Positions 25,001 to 36,755 of a DNA stretch of 64,000 bases are shown one piece after another. Location of the stretch: positions 17,732,501-17,796,500 of the forward strand of contig JAYKKT010000073.1 of assembly GCA_036023115.1 (NCBI GenBank), given 5' to 3'. A program made the position numbers and the translations under genes. The first letter of the stretch is position 1. Each line of letters starts with the position of its first letter. The notes beneath the pieces are model-generated. The model saw nothing but the letters and a program-made list of their open reading frames with translations, did not search any database and had not been told where the DNA came from. This DNA comes from Brasenia schreberi (taxonomy: Eukaryota; Streptophyta; Magnoliopsida; Nymphaeales; Cabombaceae).

Positions 25001-28000
25001 TAACTTCAAAGAAGTTTGTCATTTCTTCATGAGTCCTCACGCATGTTTTTGCACCATCGTACATGTCTCTTATAAGGTTTATGTATGTCAATGGAATACC
25101 AATTTTTTCCAAGGTTCTCTAAAGAACATCCCTTGGTACCCTAGTGTAAGCTTTTCTTAGATCAATAAATATCATGTGAAGGTTTTTTTTTCTAAAATAT
25201 TTCATAAGACGTCTCAAAAGGTGAATCGCTTCAATAGTAAATTTGTCTAGTAGGAATCGCTTCATATGTTTAAGAGCCTCTTTGACTTCATTCTTTTGAA
25301 TAAGTCGGTAGAAATTGTGGTTTATATACTTTTTTGATTTGGCTAACTCTCCTAAGCTAATATTAACATCTTTATTTTCATTAAAAAGCTTATAAAAATA
25401 GTTTTTTTTTAAATATTTTTTATATCATTATTTGCCATTAAATTTTTTTAATCCTCATCTTTGATGCATCTAACAAAATTAAGATTGTTAGTTTTCTTAT
25501 CTCTAGTCTCAACTATCCTAAAAATATATCTTTCACCCTCTTTTGAGTTAACTTTTTATATAAATCCTCCCAAATTTTAGCTTTTGCTTCACTAATGGTC
25601 CTTTTCGCTTCTTTCTTTGCTTTCTTATAAGCTTCTAAAGTTTCACTAGTTTTCTTAGCATAATGTAATTTGTAACATGTCCTCTTTGCCTTTATTTTAT
25701 CTTGCACCACTTCACTCTACCACCAAGCTTCTTTTTGTACCGGTACAACTCCCTTAAATTCACCTAACACATCGTTCACCACTTTTCTAATATGTATAGC
25801 CATATTGTTACACATATTACAAGGTGTACCAATATAATTTCAAGCTTCTTCTTGAAGGACTTTTTGTTTAAATATATCTTCTTTCTCGCTTTTGAGGTTC
25901 CACCATTTAGTCTTAATAGCTCGATGCACTCTTTTCTTCTTTGTCCACTTTTTTACGTGTAAATCTATAACTAAAAATCGATGTTCGGTGGTTAAGCTCT
26001 CTTGAAATTACCTTGCAATCTTTACAATACGATCTGTCTTTTTTCTTATAAACAAAATAATCAATTTGTATTTATGATAAGCCATTCTTATAAGTAATTA
26101 AATGTTCATCTCATTTTTTGAAGATAGTAGTGACTATAAAGAGATCAAATGCCATAGCAAAATATAAAATCTCCAAACCTTCTTCATTTATATCTCTAAA
26201 ACCATAGTTTTCATGAATACCTTGATATCCTAATACCTCTTTAACGTGTCCTCCTAAACAAATCATCTCCCTTTGTGAAATTCTTTTAACCACCTTATCT
26301 AACTCCTCCCAACAAATATCTTTATATCATCTTTTAGTTCTACATCGGGTATGTAAGCACAAACTATATTAAAAACTTTTGCTCCTAGCACTAATTTCAA
26401 CGTCATGATTCGGTTACCACCATATCGTTGTATGTCTATTACACTATACTTTAAATCTTTATTTATGATAATACCAACTCCGTTTTGAGCTTTTTCCTTT
26501 CCCGAGTACCATAATTTAAAACCTATATCCTCTATCTCTTTTGTTTTTTCTCAACTCACTTTGTCTCTTGTAAACATATGATATGAATCTTTCTCCGAAT
26601 TATAGTATCTACTACCTCCGTTAGCTTCTCAGACAATATTATGAACTTATGATATTCCTAGAACCAATACTAATCTTATTATCGAGGACTAGCTTCCTTA
26701 CCCCTCGCATCCGTCCATGTTGAAATTGCAAAGACATTCTCTGTAATTTGTTCACTACATTCGAGCGACAATATAACGGTACTAACTTCTTTACCTACAC
26801 TCGTCCATGATGTGGGAACCCTCTTTTCAATTAATTCACTATATCCGGGTAAAAATGTAAAAGTCCTTACTTTTCACTGCATTCGGGTTTTGTAGAGCGT
26901 CAATAAGAAGGAACGCCCCAACGTAATGCTCATCATTTGTATAATTAATTGTATAAAAATCCGATAAAGTTTATGTTGGTTATCGGAAACCTAACACAAC
27001 CTTTCTCCTTTATATGGTTTGGGGCTGGTCATGCATGGGTGATCCTTTACATGGGCGAAGTTTTGGTTTTTTCAATATAAATAAATAAAAAGTGGTACTT
27101 ATGCCCATTTCCAAAGAAAGCGCCAAGGCAGAAATTACATGAACCCGGCCCTATGTGGACAAAAATAGGAACAACCTGAGGAAGAAAAGCCATTGAGGCC
27201 GATGAACAACCTGAATTGCGATTTGGTAAATGTCAATATTCACCCCATCAAGGAAAGACATTTCTGAAATGCCTAATCGCTGCATTAGGCCTTAGTATTG
27301 CTCCATGGAGTACATCAAATGTCACCGAGCCCGTGCATTATTAACTTCCAAATCTTGCCTACGAGTTTTGCTCAGTGTGTACCTTCTTTCTGTAGGATAC
27401 GTGGCAGGAGGTTGATCCTGATGATCTCTCATATGAGGTGCAAAACTTATTTCGTGCTTTGAAGTTATGTATCGAGGTTTCTGCTGAGATATTTATAGCA
27501 ACTGCTTTATATGATCGAAGGAATTGCTTGCTTTGGGTGAAGCGGTCGGAACTGAGAGCAGAGGACTTGCTGCAGATGCCATTGCTTCGTTGCCTTCTTC
27601 TGTTTATAGACCAACAGACTCACGTAATGGCACCTCGGAACAGTACGTTAATGTTTTCCGCCATTTGTGTATACCTTTCTTTTGACAAGATTTGCTGAAT
27701 GGCGACTAAGAATCTATGTAGCTGACTACTTGGTGTGGGAAAAGGCATGGTTTTGGTTTTTGTGCCGTGTAAAAGTTTCTTTTCCTCGATGATAGTTTCA
27801 ATTCATTTATGAGGCATGATGTGTTATGCAGATGTGTGATATGCCGTTTGGATTATGAGGAAGGTGATCGTGTAATCGTTCTTTCATGCAAACATAGATA
27901 CCATTCAGACTGTATAAACAATTGGCTTCAAATAAACAAGGTACCCTGCTTGTTGGCTGCCTCCCTCGGTTTTTGGTTTGTCTTTTTTTTCAGGCATTTT

Positions 28001-28849
28001 TTTGTCCCCTTGCCACTTTCCTTTTTGACCATGCATTTACACATCTGATTATGTAATTTTTGCTTGACACATTAGTTTCGAGGAGTACTTTCTCAAGGGA
28101 TGAGTTATGAGCTTTCCGCGTGGAAGTAATTCCTCTTCAAAACAGTTGACATGTCATGTCGCCTTGCTTGCTTTGTTTCATTAAGGGACCCCCACCCCCT
28201 TCTCTCTCTCTCTCTCTCTATCAGAGAACAACTTGGACCTTATTGGGGTCATTCGATAAAACAGATTGTGATACTTAGTCTTTTGTCAGGTTATTCCTAT
28301 AAAGTGCATTTAGTGGGACTCTGTTTTTCATCTCAGAGGGATGTTTGTCTAGGGTTAAGGTTTTTGGGCGCATTTTCTTTGCCAGGATGTCAAATTAAAT
28401 CCTCAATTCTGATAATCCAATTCATAGTTTAAACCATTTAGCTGCTGAAGCAAACATGTAGAATCTAAGTCACTACCGCATCAGCTTAGCTCTATGTCAA
28501 TTGGATTGCCGCAGTTTGTGATAATTCAGTTCTCCCGAAAGGTGTGGGCATTCCTTCTCTTGATTGAAACACTTCTACAGGACAAGTTAATGTGCCCTTA
28601 GTGCGTAGGCTTTCCAATTTTTTGGTAGCGACACCGTCTGTCATAGTTTGCAGAGAAGGGGAAACGATAGCCTGCTTAGGCCCATTAGTCGTTTCTTTCC
28701 AATTTCACGGTTGGATTTTGGATGCCTTCAAGCTTATGGAGGTCCTTTGTGATGCCTTTAATTACAGAAGCTTATTGTATATCTTATTTATGATGTCTGG
28801 GCAGGTTTGTCCCGTTTGCAGCACTGAGGTTTCAACTTCATCAAGTTAA
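22062..28849 (+). CDS. RING-H2 E3 ubiquitin ligase, BIG BROTHER-related
   Basis: Predicted exons are 22062-22259, 22423-22816, 22966-23006, 27396-27437, 27521-27642, 27832-27940 and 28805-28849, all with GT/AG borders, giving 316 residues and no internal stop. Residues 49-70 contain [20 protein letters not shown] and the start of ERAYMM, both typical of BIG BROTHER-related ligases. Residues about 90-165 are strongly acidic, and [14 protein letters not shown] follows. The RING-H2 finger is C267-x2-C270-x14-C285-x-H287-x2-H290-x2-C293-x10-C304-x2-C307, with all eight ligands present. Such ligases accept E2-ubiquitin through the RING; the founding member BIG BROTHER limits organ size. An in-frame ATG at 22029 would add 11 residues; I prefer 22062 because MEN matches relatives. 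Intron 3 (4.4 kb) is enlarged by an RTE LINE. Confidence 0.95.
24104..27070 (-). mobile_element. RTE-clade LINE, near full length, in RING-ligase intron 3
   Basis: This is the longest copy of the family in the window, lying antisense to the host gene. Minus-strand fragments include an endonuclease part ([20 protein letters not shown] near 26111-26293, then QIDYF), the linker [20 protein letters not shown] (25513-25710) and the C-terminal [20 protein letters not shown] (24298-24483). The 3' end is (AAC)n/(GTT)n at 24104-24120. Candidate target duplications are imperfect (GGTTTTCCAATA on the left, GGTTTTTTCAATA on the right), so the right limit is approximate. Frameshifts and stops disable it. 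It sits well away from the host splice sites. Confidence 0.85.
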
Positions 28850-30278
28850 CAATAGTTCAAATTCTTTGCTCTTCCCCCACTTGTATCTTCGGTTGGATAT
28901 GGAGCTAGCCCACTTTTCTACGTGGCTATGCTCTCTTGAAAGACCGATTCTCAGAAATGTTCGATACTGTTGCATAAATGGTTATACTCTCTCTCTCTCT
29001 CTCTCTGCACGTCTGCAGACGTGCATGCTGATGACTTTGTGTTGATAAAAAGTTTTCTACAGAAGCAATAGATAAACTTCTTTCCAACAGATTGGTGATC
29101 ATCTGATGCCTGCTGAAAGGAAAATAGAGTGGTATATGGTTGGTGCCTGGGATTTTGCATGGTCTACAGAACAATCAGATAATTGAACGTCACGCTCTTC
29201 CTGTCCACTGTGAGAGAGAGAAAATGTGACGGTGCTCAACCTCACGACGGACCAACCCAATGGCGTTCAAGTGTAAGGGGACATGCTTGTTGAGGGTCGC
29301 TCAAAACGGCGTTTTATAGGAAAGGGGATTGCCCCTCCGACTGATGCCTCCTCCTATCTGCAAATAGGGCAAAGAGAACAAGGCCATGCAAAGTTCTTGA
29401 AAGCAAAACTTTGCATTGTTGCCTCGAGGACTCTTCTCTCAAAGACGGTAATTAATCATAGTATGGTCTACAGAACAATCAGATAATTGAACGTCACGCT
29501 CTTCCTGTCCACTGTGTGAGAGAATATGACGGTGCTCAACCTCACGACGGACCAACCCAATGTCGTTCAAGGGTGCATGCTTGTTGAGGGTCGTTCAAAA
29601 CGGCGTTTTATAGGAAAGGGGATTGCCCCTCCAACGGATGCCTCCTCCTATCTGCAAATAGGGCAAAGAGAACAAGGGCCATGCAAAGTTCTTGAAAGCA
29701 AAACTTTGCATTGTTGCCTCGAGGACTCCTCTCAAAGACGGTAATTAATGATCATATGTTCACGGTCGAAGGGTTGACCACCGCCCACCGCTACCCCACA
29801 TGGCCATTTCAGGTGTGGCAGGGACTAAACGTTTGCATTTACCTCCACTGAAGTGACACAAAAGTGAACCTTTTCCTTACACGAACGCATGGCACAAATT
29901 TTACCCAGAAAAAAATTAAATTACTAGCGAATTCTAGCCAATAATGCAAGTTGGAACAAGCGTAATCCGAAAAGGCCGTGCTTCTGTCTCAAAGTCCATG
30001 AAAGAAAGAGTTGTGCCGTAATTGATTTCTGACAATAGCTTGAAATAAGATAACACGAACACTACCCGATACACGAAACTACCACCCGCTATACCTTGGA
30101 TGCTTCCGGTTCGGAACGGGGAATGATCCAGTGAGATATTCGCCGAACTGGATCCAGTTATTCTCGGCGGTGCCGGGCCTGTGGCCTTAACGCACGCCGA
30201 TGCCGTGGCCTGCGTAAAGGAAGTGGGGTGTGCGTGCCGCCCAGAGATCATTTCTACTTTTCTGGGAGAGAGAGAGAG
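28850..30278. other. Spacer between the RING ligase and XCT
   Basis: The first part is presumably the 3' UTR and flank of the RING ligase, with a (CT)n tract at 28988-29006. A tandem duplication occupies 29161-29757. The last 300 bp form the upstream region of XCT, ending in a GA run (GAGAGAGAGAG) just before its ATG. No other gene was seen. Confidence 0.6.
29161..29757. repeat. Tandem duplication of a 304 bp block upstream of XCT
   Basis: GGTCTACAGAACAATCAGAT at 29161 recurs at 29465. Both copies continue through CCTCACGACGGACCAACCCA and AAAACGGCGTTTTATAGG to AAGACGGTAATTAAT, with only a few per cent difference. Each copy encodes the same short peptide (ATG at 29283 in the first), which I take as chance. 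Confidence 0.93.
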
Positions 30279-31075
30279 ATGGCGGGAATGGGCGATGGGT
30301 ACGTAGGGACGGCACAGGATGCGGTGAAGATAAGGAGGTTGGAGAAGCAGAGGGAGGCGGAGCGCAAGAAGATCCAAGACCTCAAGAACAAGTCCGCTTC
30401 CGCCGGTGGCCAATCCGGCCTCGTCCAGTTCGGCTCCGGCACCTCCGAGGTCGGTCATCTCTCTCGTTCGCTCTCTTTTTCATCATTGATATATGCTTGT
30501 TGGTTGATCTAGGATTTTCGGTAGAATTTTCCACTGTTAGATGGTTTGTTTTTGGGAGCCAGTTTTTTCTTTTCCGTGAAAGAAAACTAGAGCATTTGTG
30601 CGAAATGAATCGTGGCCTACTCGTTGAGAGTGGATACCTATGTGCTTGGGCGTCATTTAGCTCGGGGTACGATACTTTCTGCTTGGGTACATGATATTTC
30701 GAGAGGATTTTCTGTTATCCGTTTTAGAAATCTGAAAGTCATGAGACTGCACAAGGAGCCATGGCTCTCGGTTCGTCTGTTAAAAGAAGCTTCAGTGAAG
30801 GAGGTCAGTACTTCAATACCCAAGGGCGTACTTCTGGTACCAAGCATCCTACCTCTAGCTTGCCGATACATAAAAGGGGATGCAAAAATGTGTAACAGCT
30901 AAAAATAATTTTTTCTATTACATTTAACAAACATATTCCACATTCCCTTAACAGCTGTCATACCAGTATGCTGGGTATCTGAGAATACGTGAAACGGCAA
31001 AAGGTTATTAGTATCTCGACTAAGAGTTTTGTATTTAAAGATCACGTCCAAGAATGAAAAAAGTATTAAACACTT

Positions 31076-31194
31076 ACCCAGAACGTTAGCTCAATGGCAG
31101 GGCGCTCTGGCGCCCTTGCTTCTGATGGGGAGTTCGACTCCCAGGGGCTGCATGTGTGAGTGTGTGTTAGGCTTCGGCCTCCTCTTGTAACAAA
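31076..31194 (+). mobile_element. tRNA-derived SINE with target duplication (XCT intron 1)
   Basis: The 5' part is tRNA-like. The A-box region reads GTTAGCTCAATGGCAGGGC and the B box GAGTTCGACTCCC. The 3' module reads TGTGTTAGGCTTCGGCCTCC and ends in TTGTAACAAAG. The flanks repeat AAAAAGTATTAA.CACTT on both sides (about 31057-31075 and 31196-31212). Two other copies lie at 43464-43564 and 18495-18602, both on the minus strand. Confidence 0.85.
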
Positions 31195-31505
31195 GAAAAA
31201 GTATTAACACTTCTTAAATGCGTATACGCTGTTTTTCAATTTTCTAATTTGGCTAAAAAAGGAGAGTGCACACTTTTCTGTGTGCACGCAATGCGTGTAA
31301 CAGAACTTAATATTTTAATTTTGGTTAGAGAATTTACTGCAGACGACATACACTGAACTGTTTAGTGATTAGAACAATCTTCATCTTCTATTCCTCTGTT
31401 GGCACAGCTTGGAGTATGCACACACATGCACAAGCATGTTGATTCTATACGTGCATAGAGCAGATACTTCAATGTTTAACTTATTCATGTCCATAGAAAG
31501 AGTAA

Positions 31506-31522
31506 CCCCCCCCCCCCCCCCC
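31506..31522. repeat. C17 homopolymer
   Basis: Seventeen consecutive C residues occur in XCT intron 1, a likely site of length polymorphism or sequencing error. Confidence 0.97.
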
Positions 31523-34500
31523 TTCCCTTCCTTTATCTTCTGATCTAGTTTCACTAGATCTCTATGTTCAGTCTTATTGCAAGTGATGCCGAGATTCTTG
31601 CCTCCATTAAAATATTTATTCAAAGCTGAAGAAAATTAGTTAAGGCACAAAAATCATCTGGAGATAAGGTACTGTGCTTTCATCTAAACTAATAGACAAC
31701 ATAAGCGACCCAACATGCAACAGGTGGTTCTTAGCTGTTATGTATTTTTCTGCTGTCCTGCGTTTCCTTAATTGTTTTTACTTAAATCTGTGTTTTGCTC
31801 CTTCTGGTTCCCTTGTTTGGACTTGTTGACAACTGCTAGAAGGAGAATCTAGTTAGTTTTGAGGGGTTGTGAGATCCATTTGTTTATTTTGTTGCTTTCT
31901 TTTTTGAGGCCTATACTGAGCCCCTAGTGTGAGAAATGGCTTGGATTTGATTTTGTTTCCTTCCTGGCAATTAGCATGACAATTGACAAGGACTCGAGTT
32001 GTTGTTTATGAATAATGTGCATAGCCAAGTATAGGAATAAGAAGAGGCAACATTTAATTGTGTTGTTCTTTTAGTTAAATGATATTACTTTAGAAGTTCT
32101 TTCCTTGTAATTCTTTTCAAAAGTTCTCTACTGTACGTATTTCAAGGACTTATGTGGCTATTAGCCTATTATTGATTGGCTGTGAAATACATCCTCTTTT
32201 TATTTGCAGATACTCGAGACTGCTTTCAGAAAGGAAACTGTCGGCCTTGTGACCAGGGAACAGTATGTTGAGAAGGTATTCGAGATAGGACTTGTACTGT
32301 GTGCATCGTCTCAACTGTTGAGAATTGTTATTGCAATTTATTAATTATTACTGCTTTTTTATGTGATTATAGTACTCCATTCAGTTATATGTGGTGCCTC
32401 CCTGGTGCTGGCAATAATTTGATCTTATTTATCAAGAAAAAAACTCTATCATGTTGCAGAGGGTTAATATTTGCAATAAAATTGAGGAAGAAGAGAAGGA
32501 AAAGCTTCAGAAGTTGCAACAAGAGTGAGAACAACTCTTCTGCTCCATGTTTGTGTATGGAAATTATGTCATCCAAATGATATTTGCTATTGCAACTTGT
32601 GTGTTCATCTCCTCAAGGTATAACCCTGACATGTTTGCCCGATATTTAAGAGAAGAGGAGCTCCAAATGCAAAAGAGGAAGAAAAGGAGGGTAAAGAGCA
32701 ACACACGGTTTTCATTTGCTGAGGAGATTGACAACGGAAGTGAGGAAGAGAATGATCAAGCATGTAAGTGTCTTCTTATACCAGACTCAAATATTTTCCA
32801 ATTACTTGGACAAACTTGAATATTTACAGCATCTCTCCTTCAACTGATTGTTCGCATCTTGGAAGAAGCAATCCATAAGTCTAGCTTTTCTTTACTTCAC
32901 AATGGTGCTGTAATGATAATGTGATAAAGTGAGATTTTTTTAACCAATTCAATGTCGTAAATGAGCTTAGGTACTTGTTATAAGGGAAATGTGGAGAATG
33001 CAGTATTAGGAGTTCCAGAACCTTTATGATTAGTTAAATTATAATGCTTTCTGGTCCAATTGTTGTTTTTCTCCTTTTTTCTCATTGACTCATGCATGTG
33101 AGGATTGTTTTCTTGATGCGATACTAAAATAGTAGAAGAATCTCTCTTAGCTATTGAAATTATTGTTGGTGATTTTAAGTTTTGCTTGTGCAGAAAACAA
33201 AGAATACAGGTGTGGACAACTGGGAAAATTCCTACAGTGGAAACAAATTTTTTGCCTGACAGGTACTGCATTTTGTGTTTGTTCTACACATTCGACTTTA
33301 AGCTGTAGGGAATTTTTTTGTGTAGCTTTTCTCTATCCCCGAGAATAACGTATGAACTTAGGGGCATTGAGGATAACACTTCAGTGAGAGGGAAGCTGAG
33401 GAACAGGCTGAACGTGAACGGCTGCGAAAGCAATGGCTTTGTGAGCAGGAACAGATCCAAAGTATTTCTTCATTCGATTCATGTTTTCTTAAAAACAATT
33501 TTGATGGATGCTCATGCTTATTTTAAGCCTATGCTGGATTTGAGGTGAACTACTTGAAATTACCTACAGTTAAAGGTTTGAGCTGGTCACAGGAGAGTCA
33601 TACAGGTTGGTGGATGCTAATACTTCCCTTTCTGCCAAACGGTTAGATGTTCATTAGTTAAAATGTGGCTAGACTTTTTTGGCACTCAGAATAATCTGGT
33701 CTTCTGGTCCGGAAAGGCGACACAATTGGAGAATTTCTTCGGGCTGTTCAACTGCAACTTGCACCTGAATTCAGGGAGATCAGGACAACATCGGTGGAAA
33801 ATCTTCTTTATGTGAAAGAGGATCTAATCATCCCCCATGTGAGTCTCCATAATCTGATAATTATGTTGTATGTTTATCATATTACATGTCATATCTGGTC
33901 AGTCTTACATTTCTCTTTTCCTCGTCATTTTTGGAAAATCAGCAGCATAGTTTCTATGAGTTAATCATCAACAAGGCAAGAGGCAAGAGTGGACCGGTAA
34001 TGTTCTTTTCCTGGACACTTACAAGAAAACTTTGCAGTATATTATGTTTCATTGATATACATTATTGATCGAAGTTTATTGCCAAGGATATTCTCAAAAT
34101 TTAAGAGCTCCTAGAACATTCCTTTTTTCTTTCCTTAGGCACTTTGAACCAATGTTGTAAAAACCGTATCAGTGTACGTATCGTATTGGGCACCGATACA
34201 GCTGTATTGTACCATATCGTACGGTACAGTACGCTGTTATATATTTTTATGTATTAAAAAATAAAAAATGTAAAAATTAAAATTAATGAACAAAACATAT
34301 ATAACACAATAAATAAGCATTCATACGAAAACAAAAACATCTCCTAATAGTATCGCCCATATCGTACTTTAGTATTAAAAAAATATAAAAATTATTTAAA
34401 AAATAAAGAAAATTAGTAAAAATCCGAAGAAAATAAAAAAAAAATCAGGAAAAATCAGGTAATTTCTTTAAATTCATATAATGCAAAGTTTAGTACAGAT

Positions 34501-35580
34501 TGAGCATTCAACATTGAACAATTGCATCCAAATTTACATATTTTGAATATAAAAATGAAATACATTTACATTTTACAAATTGTAATAAGGATCATAAACT
34601 AAATAATCTTCATCTTCTCCTTGATGAAGATCCTTATCATCATCATCAGCACCTTCTGCTTGAAAATCAAATTCTTCATCTCCTTGATACTGTTGTTGCG
34701 TTCCTTCCAAATTAATCCATGCAATGTCTTCTTCAGTTAGGAGGGCATTTTCTTCACTGTCTTCTATAATCCAGTCTTCTAATATATCAAAATTATCCAA
34801 ACTTATTGGATCAAATTGGTTTTCTTGTCTATTTACTTTTTTTAATTGTCTACAATTAAAAAAAGATAAGCAGTTAGTAAATAATATTAACAATTGAAGT
34901 CAAACAATTTATTGAATTGAACATTTAAGTACTAAGTAATACAACATTACCTTTCACGAAGGCGCATGTTACAACGAATAAAAACTAAATCATTCATTCT
35001 CTTATGGTCCAACCTGTTGCGCTTTTTTGTATGGATGTGTTCAAAGACACTCCAATTCCTTTCACAACCCGTTGCACTACAGGTTTGGTTTAGAACTTTC
35101 ACTACAAAATCTCTAAGGTTCGGGCAATCAGTTCCAAACCTATTCCACCAAACATTTGTAGAAAAAGACAAACATTAGCGACATAATCCATAATAATATA
35201 AAATATATTGATTTAAGAAACTTAAATACGAAGATAAAGAATTTACCTGGACACATAGTAGTGCGTTGCGAATTGCTACAGGCAAACCCATCAAGTGAAG
35301 AGCATTATCATAGTTCTTCATCTCTCGATGTATAGCATCTGCTATGCTCTCATATGGGACTAATCTATCTATACAATCAATGATGCCTCTCGATTAATCT
35401 TACCGTCCCTTTTGAGTACCTTAATGATGGGTTTAGACTATGTTATCAATAGCGCGCTATAGCGTTTTAGCGGGCGGTGGATCGCTATAGCACCTATTAA
35501 ATAGCAGGCGTCCTGTGTGGGCGCAAATAGCGCCGCTAACACCGATATAGCGGTCTGCTATATTGAAGTTAGCGTACAAT

Positions 35581-35638
35581 ATGTTTTTTGGATCGGGTCG
35601 ATCCAATATCTGTTGGATCGACCCGATCCAAAAAACAT
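35581..35638. repeat. Perfect 26 bp palindrome with a 6-base loop
   Basis: The arms are 35581-35606 and 35613-35638, exact reverse complements (core TTGGATCGGGTCGATCCAA), separated by TATCTG. It lies 140 bp inside the nested hAT and before the captured-exon region. Confidence 0.97.
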
Positions 35639-36480
35639 AAAACCCTATCCCCTGTTCTCCCCGACGCCTCTCTCCCGCCACTCGCTCCTCTCGCAGTCGT
35701 CGCTACTGCTGTTCTCCAACGCCTCTCCTCCTCCTGCTTTGCTACTGCTGTTCTCCCACATCCGACGCCTCTCTCGCCTCTCGCCGCTTCTCTCTCCACT
35801 TCAGTCGCAGTCATCAACGGTCGTTGTGTTCGACTGTTCGTCTTATGATCCAGGTATGGTTCTTGTTATGCAAGCATGTTTTCACTTATCTTAGATTCGT
35901 ACTATGTTTTCAAAAAACATTATCACCAATCACTGGTTTTCAAAAAACATTTTCAAGAATGCTGGAACGCAATAGGTCGTTGATTCAACAAAGTCGTTTC
36001 TTTTACAATAAAACCAATAAAACCAGCATATAGGTCTGATGCTTGCTCTTAGGCAACTGCTTAGACAACCTCCGATCTCCTTAATCAACAACTAGAATCA
36101 AACTTTTCAGTGTTACTAAAGGAAGAAGATGCCATCAGAACTACTGTGAAGGTGTGCATATTTCAGCGACGGTAACATTGAGATTGCAAACTCATTTGAC
36201 GTCCTCATGTGCTACACCCTTTAGCACGTTCTTGTGATTGTGCAGAAGTTGGCATAGCTGAAGGAAAGCCAGGTTAAGTGCAGGCAAATGGCAGGGCAAT
36301 TTTCCTGAGGGATGATAATGGGCGTCCTTAATGTAAAAGATATGTTCCCTCTCCGACTGCCAAAAGAACTGGATATGGTTGAGTTGTTAGATAGAATTAT
36401 AAAAGGCTTATCTCGTTATCTTATAGCTCATGAACTTATGGGTTTCACGTCTAGAATTTGCTCTTTGTATCTTGTGATGT

Positions 36481-36755
36481 AGAAACTCCTATCACCAACA
36501 TGTTCAATTAAGTAAACTTCAAATAATGAGATATTAAGGCAATAACACTTGGACGGACATATCAAAGGCACACGAGATTCCCATATGTTCCTGAATTTGC
36601 TGGATACAGTGCATTCCATATGCTATCCACCAAATTCAGGAACATCAGGGAATCTGGTGTGCCTTTGATATGTTCGTCCAAGTGCTATTACCTTAATATC
36701 TCATTATTTAATATTTAAAGTTTTACCTATTGAACATTTTGGTGATAGGAGTTTC
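36481..36755. repeat. Long imperfect inverted repeat (arms about 120 bp)
   Basis: The left arm is about 36481-36598 (starts AGAAACTCCTATCACCAACA). The right arm is about 36632-36755 (ends TTTGGTGATAGGAGTTTCT). The loop is about 33 bases. The arms match at most positions with a few small indels, so a transcript would fold into a hairpin of roughly 120 base pairs, the kind of substrate Dicer-like enzymes cut into small RNAs. Confidence 0.92.

Noticed and set aside
29934..30458. 174-codon minus-strand open frame overlapping XCT exon 1
   Set aside because: It is antisense to a certain conserved exon, has no domain, and its length follows from the GC-rich codons of that exon.
35569..35894. Overlapping frames in both strands of the C/T-rich segment of the nested hAT
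   Set aside because: Low-complexity sequence with repeated CGCCTCTCTC words; more likely leader sequence than coding.
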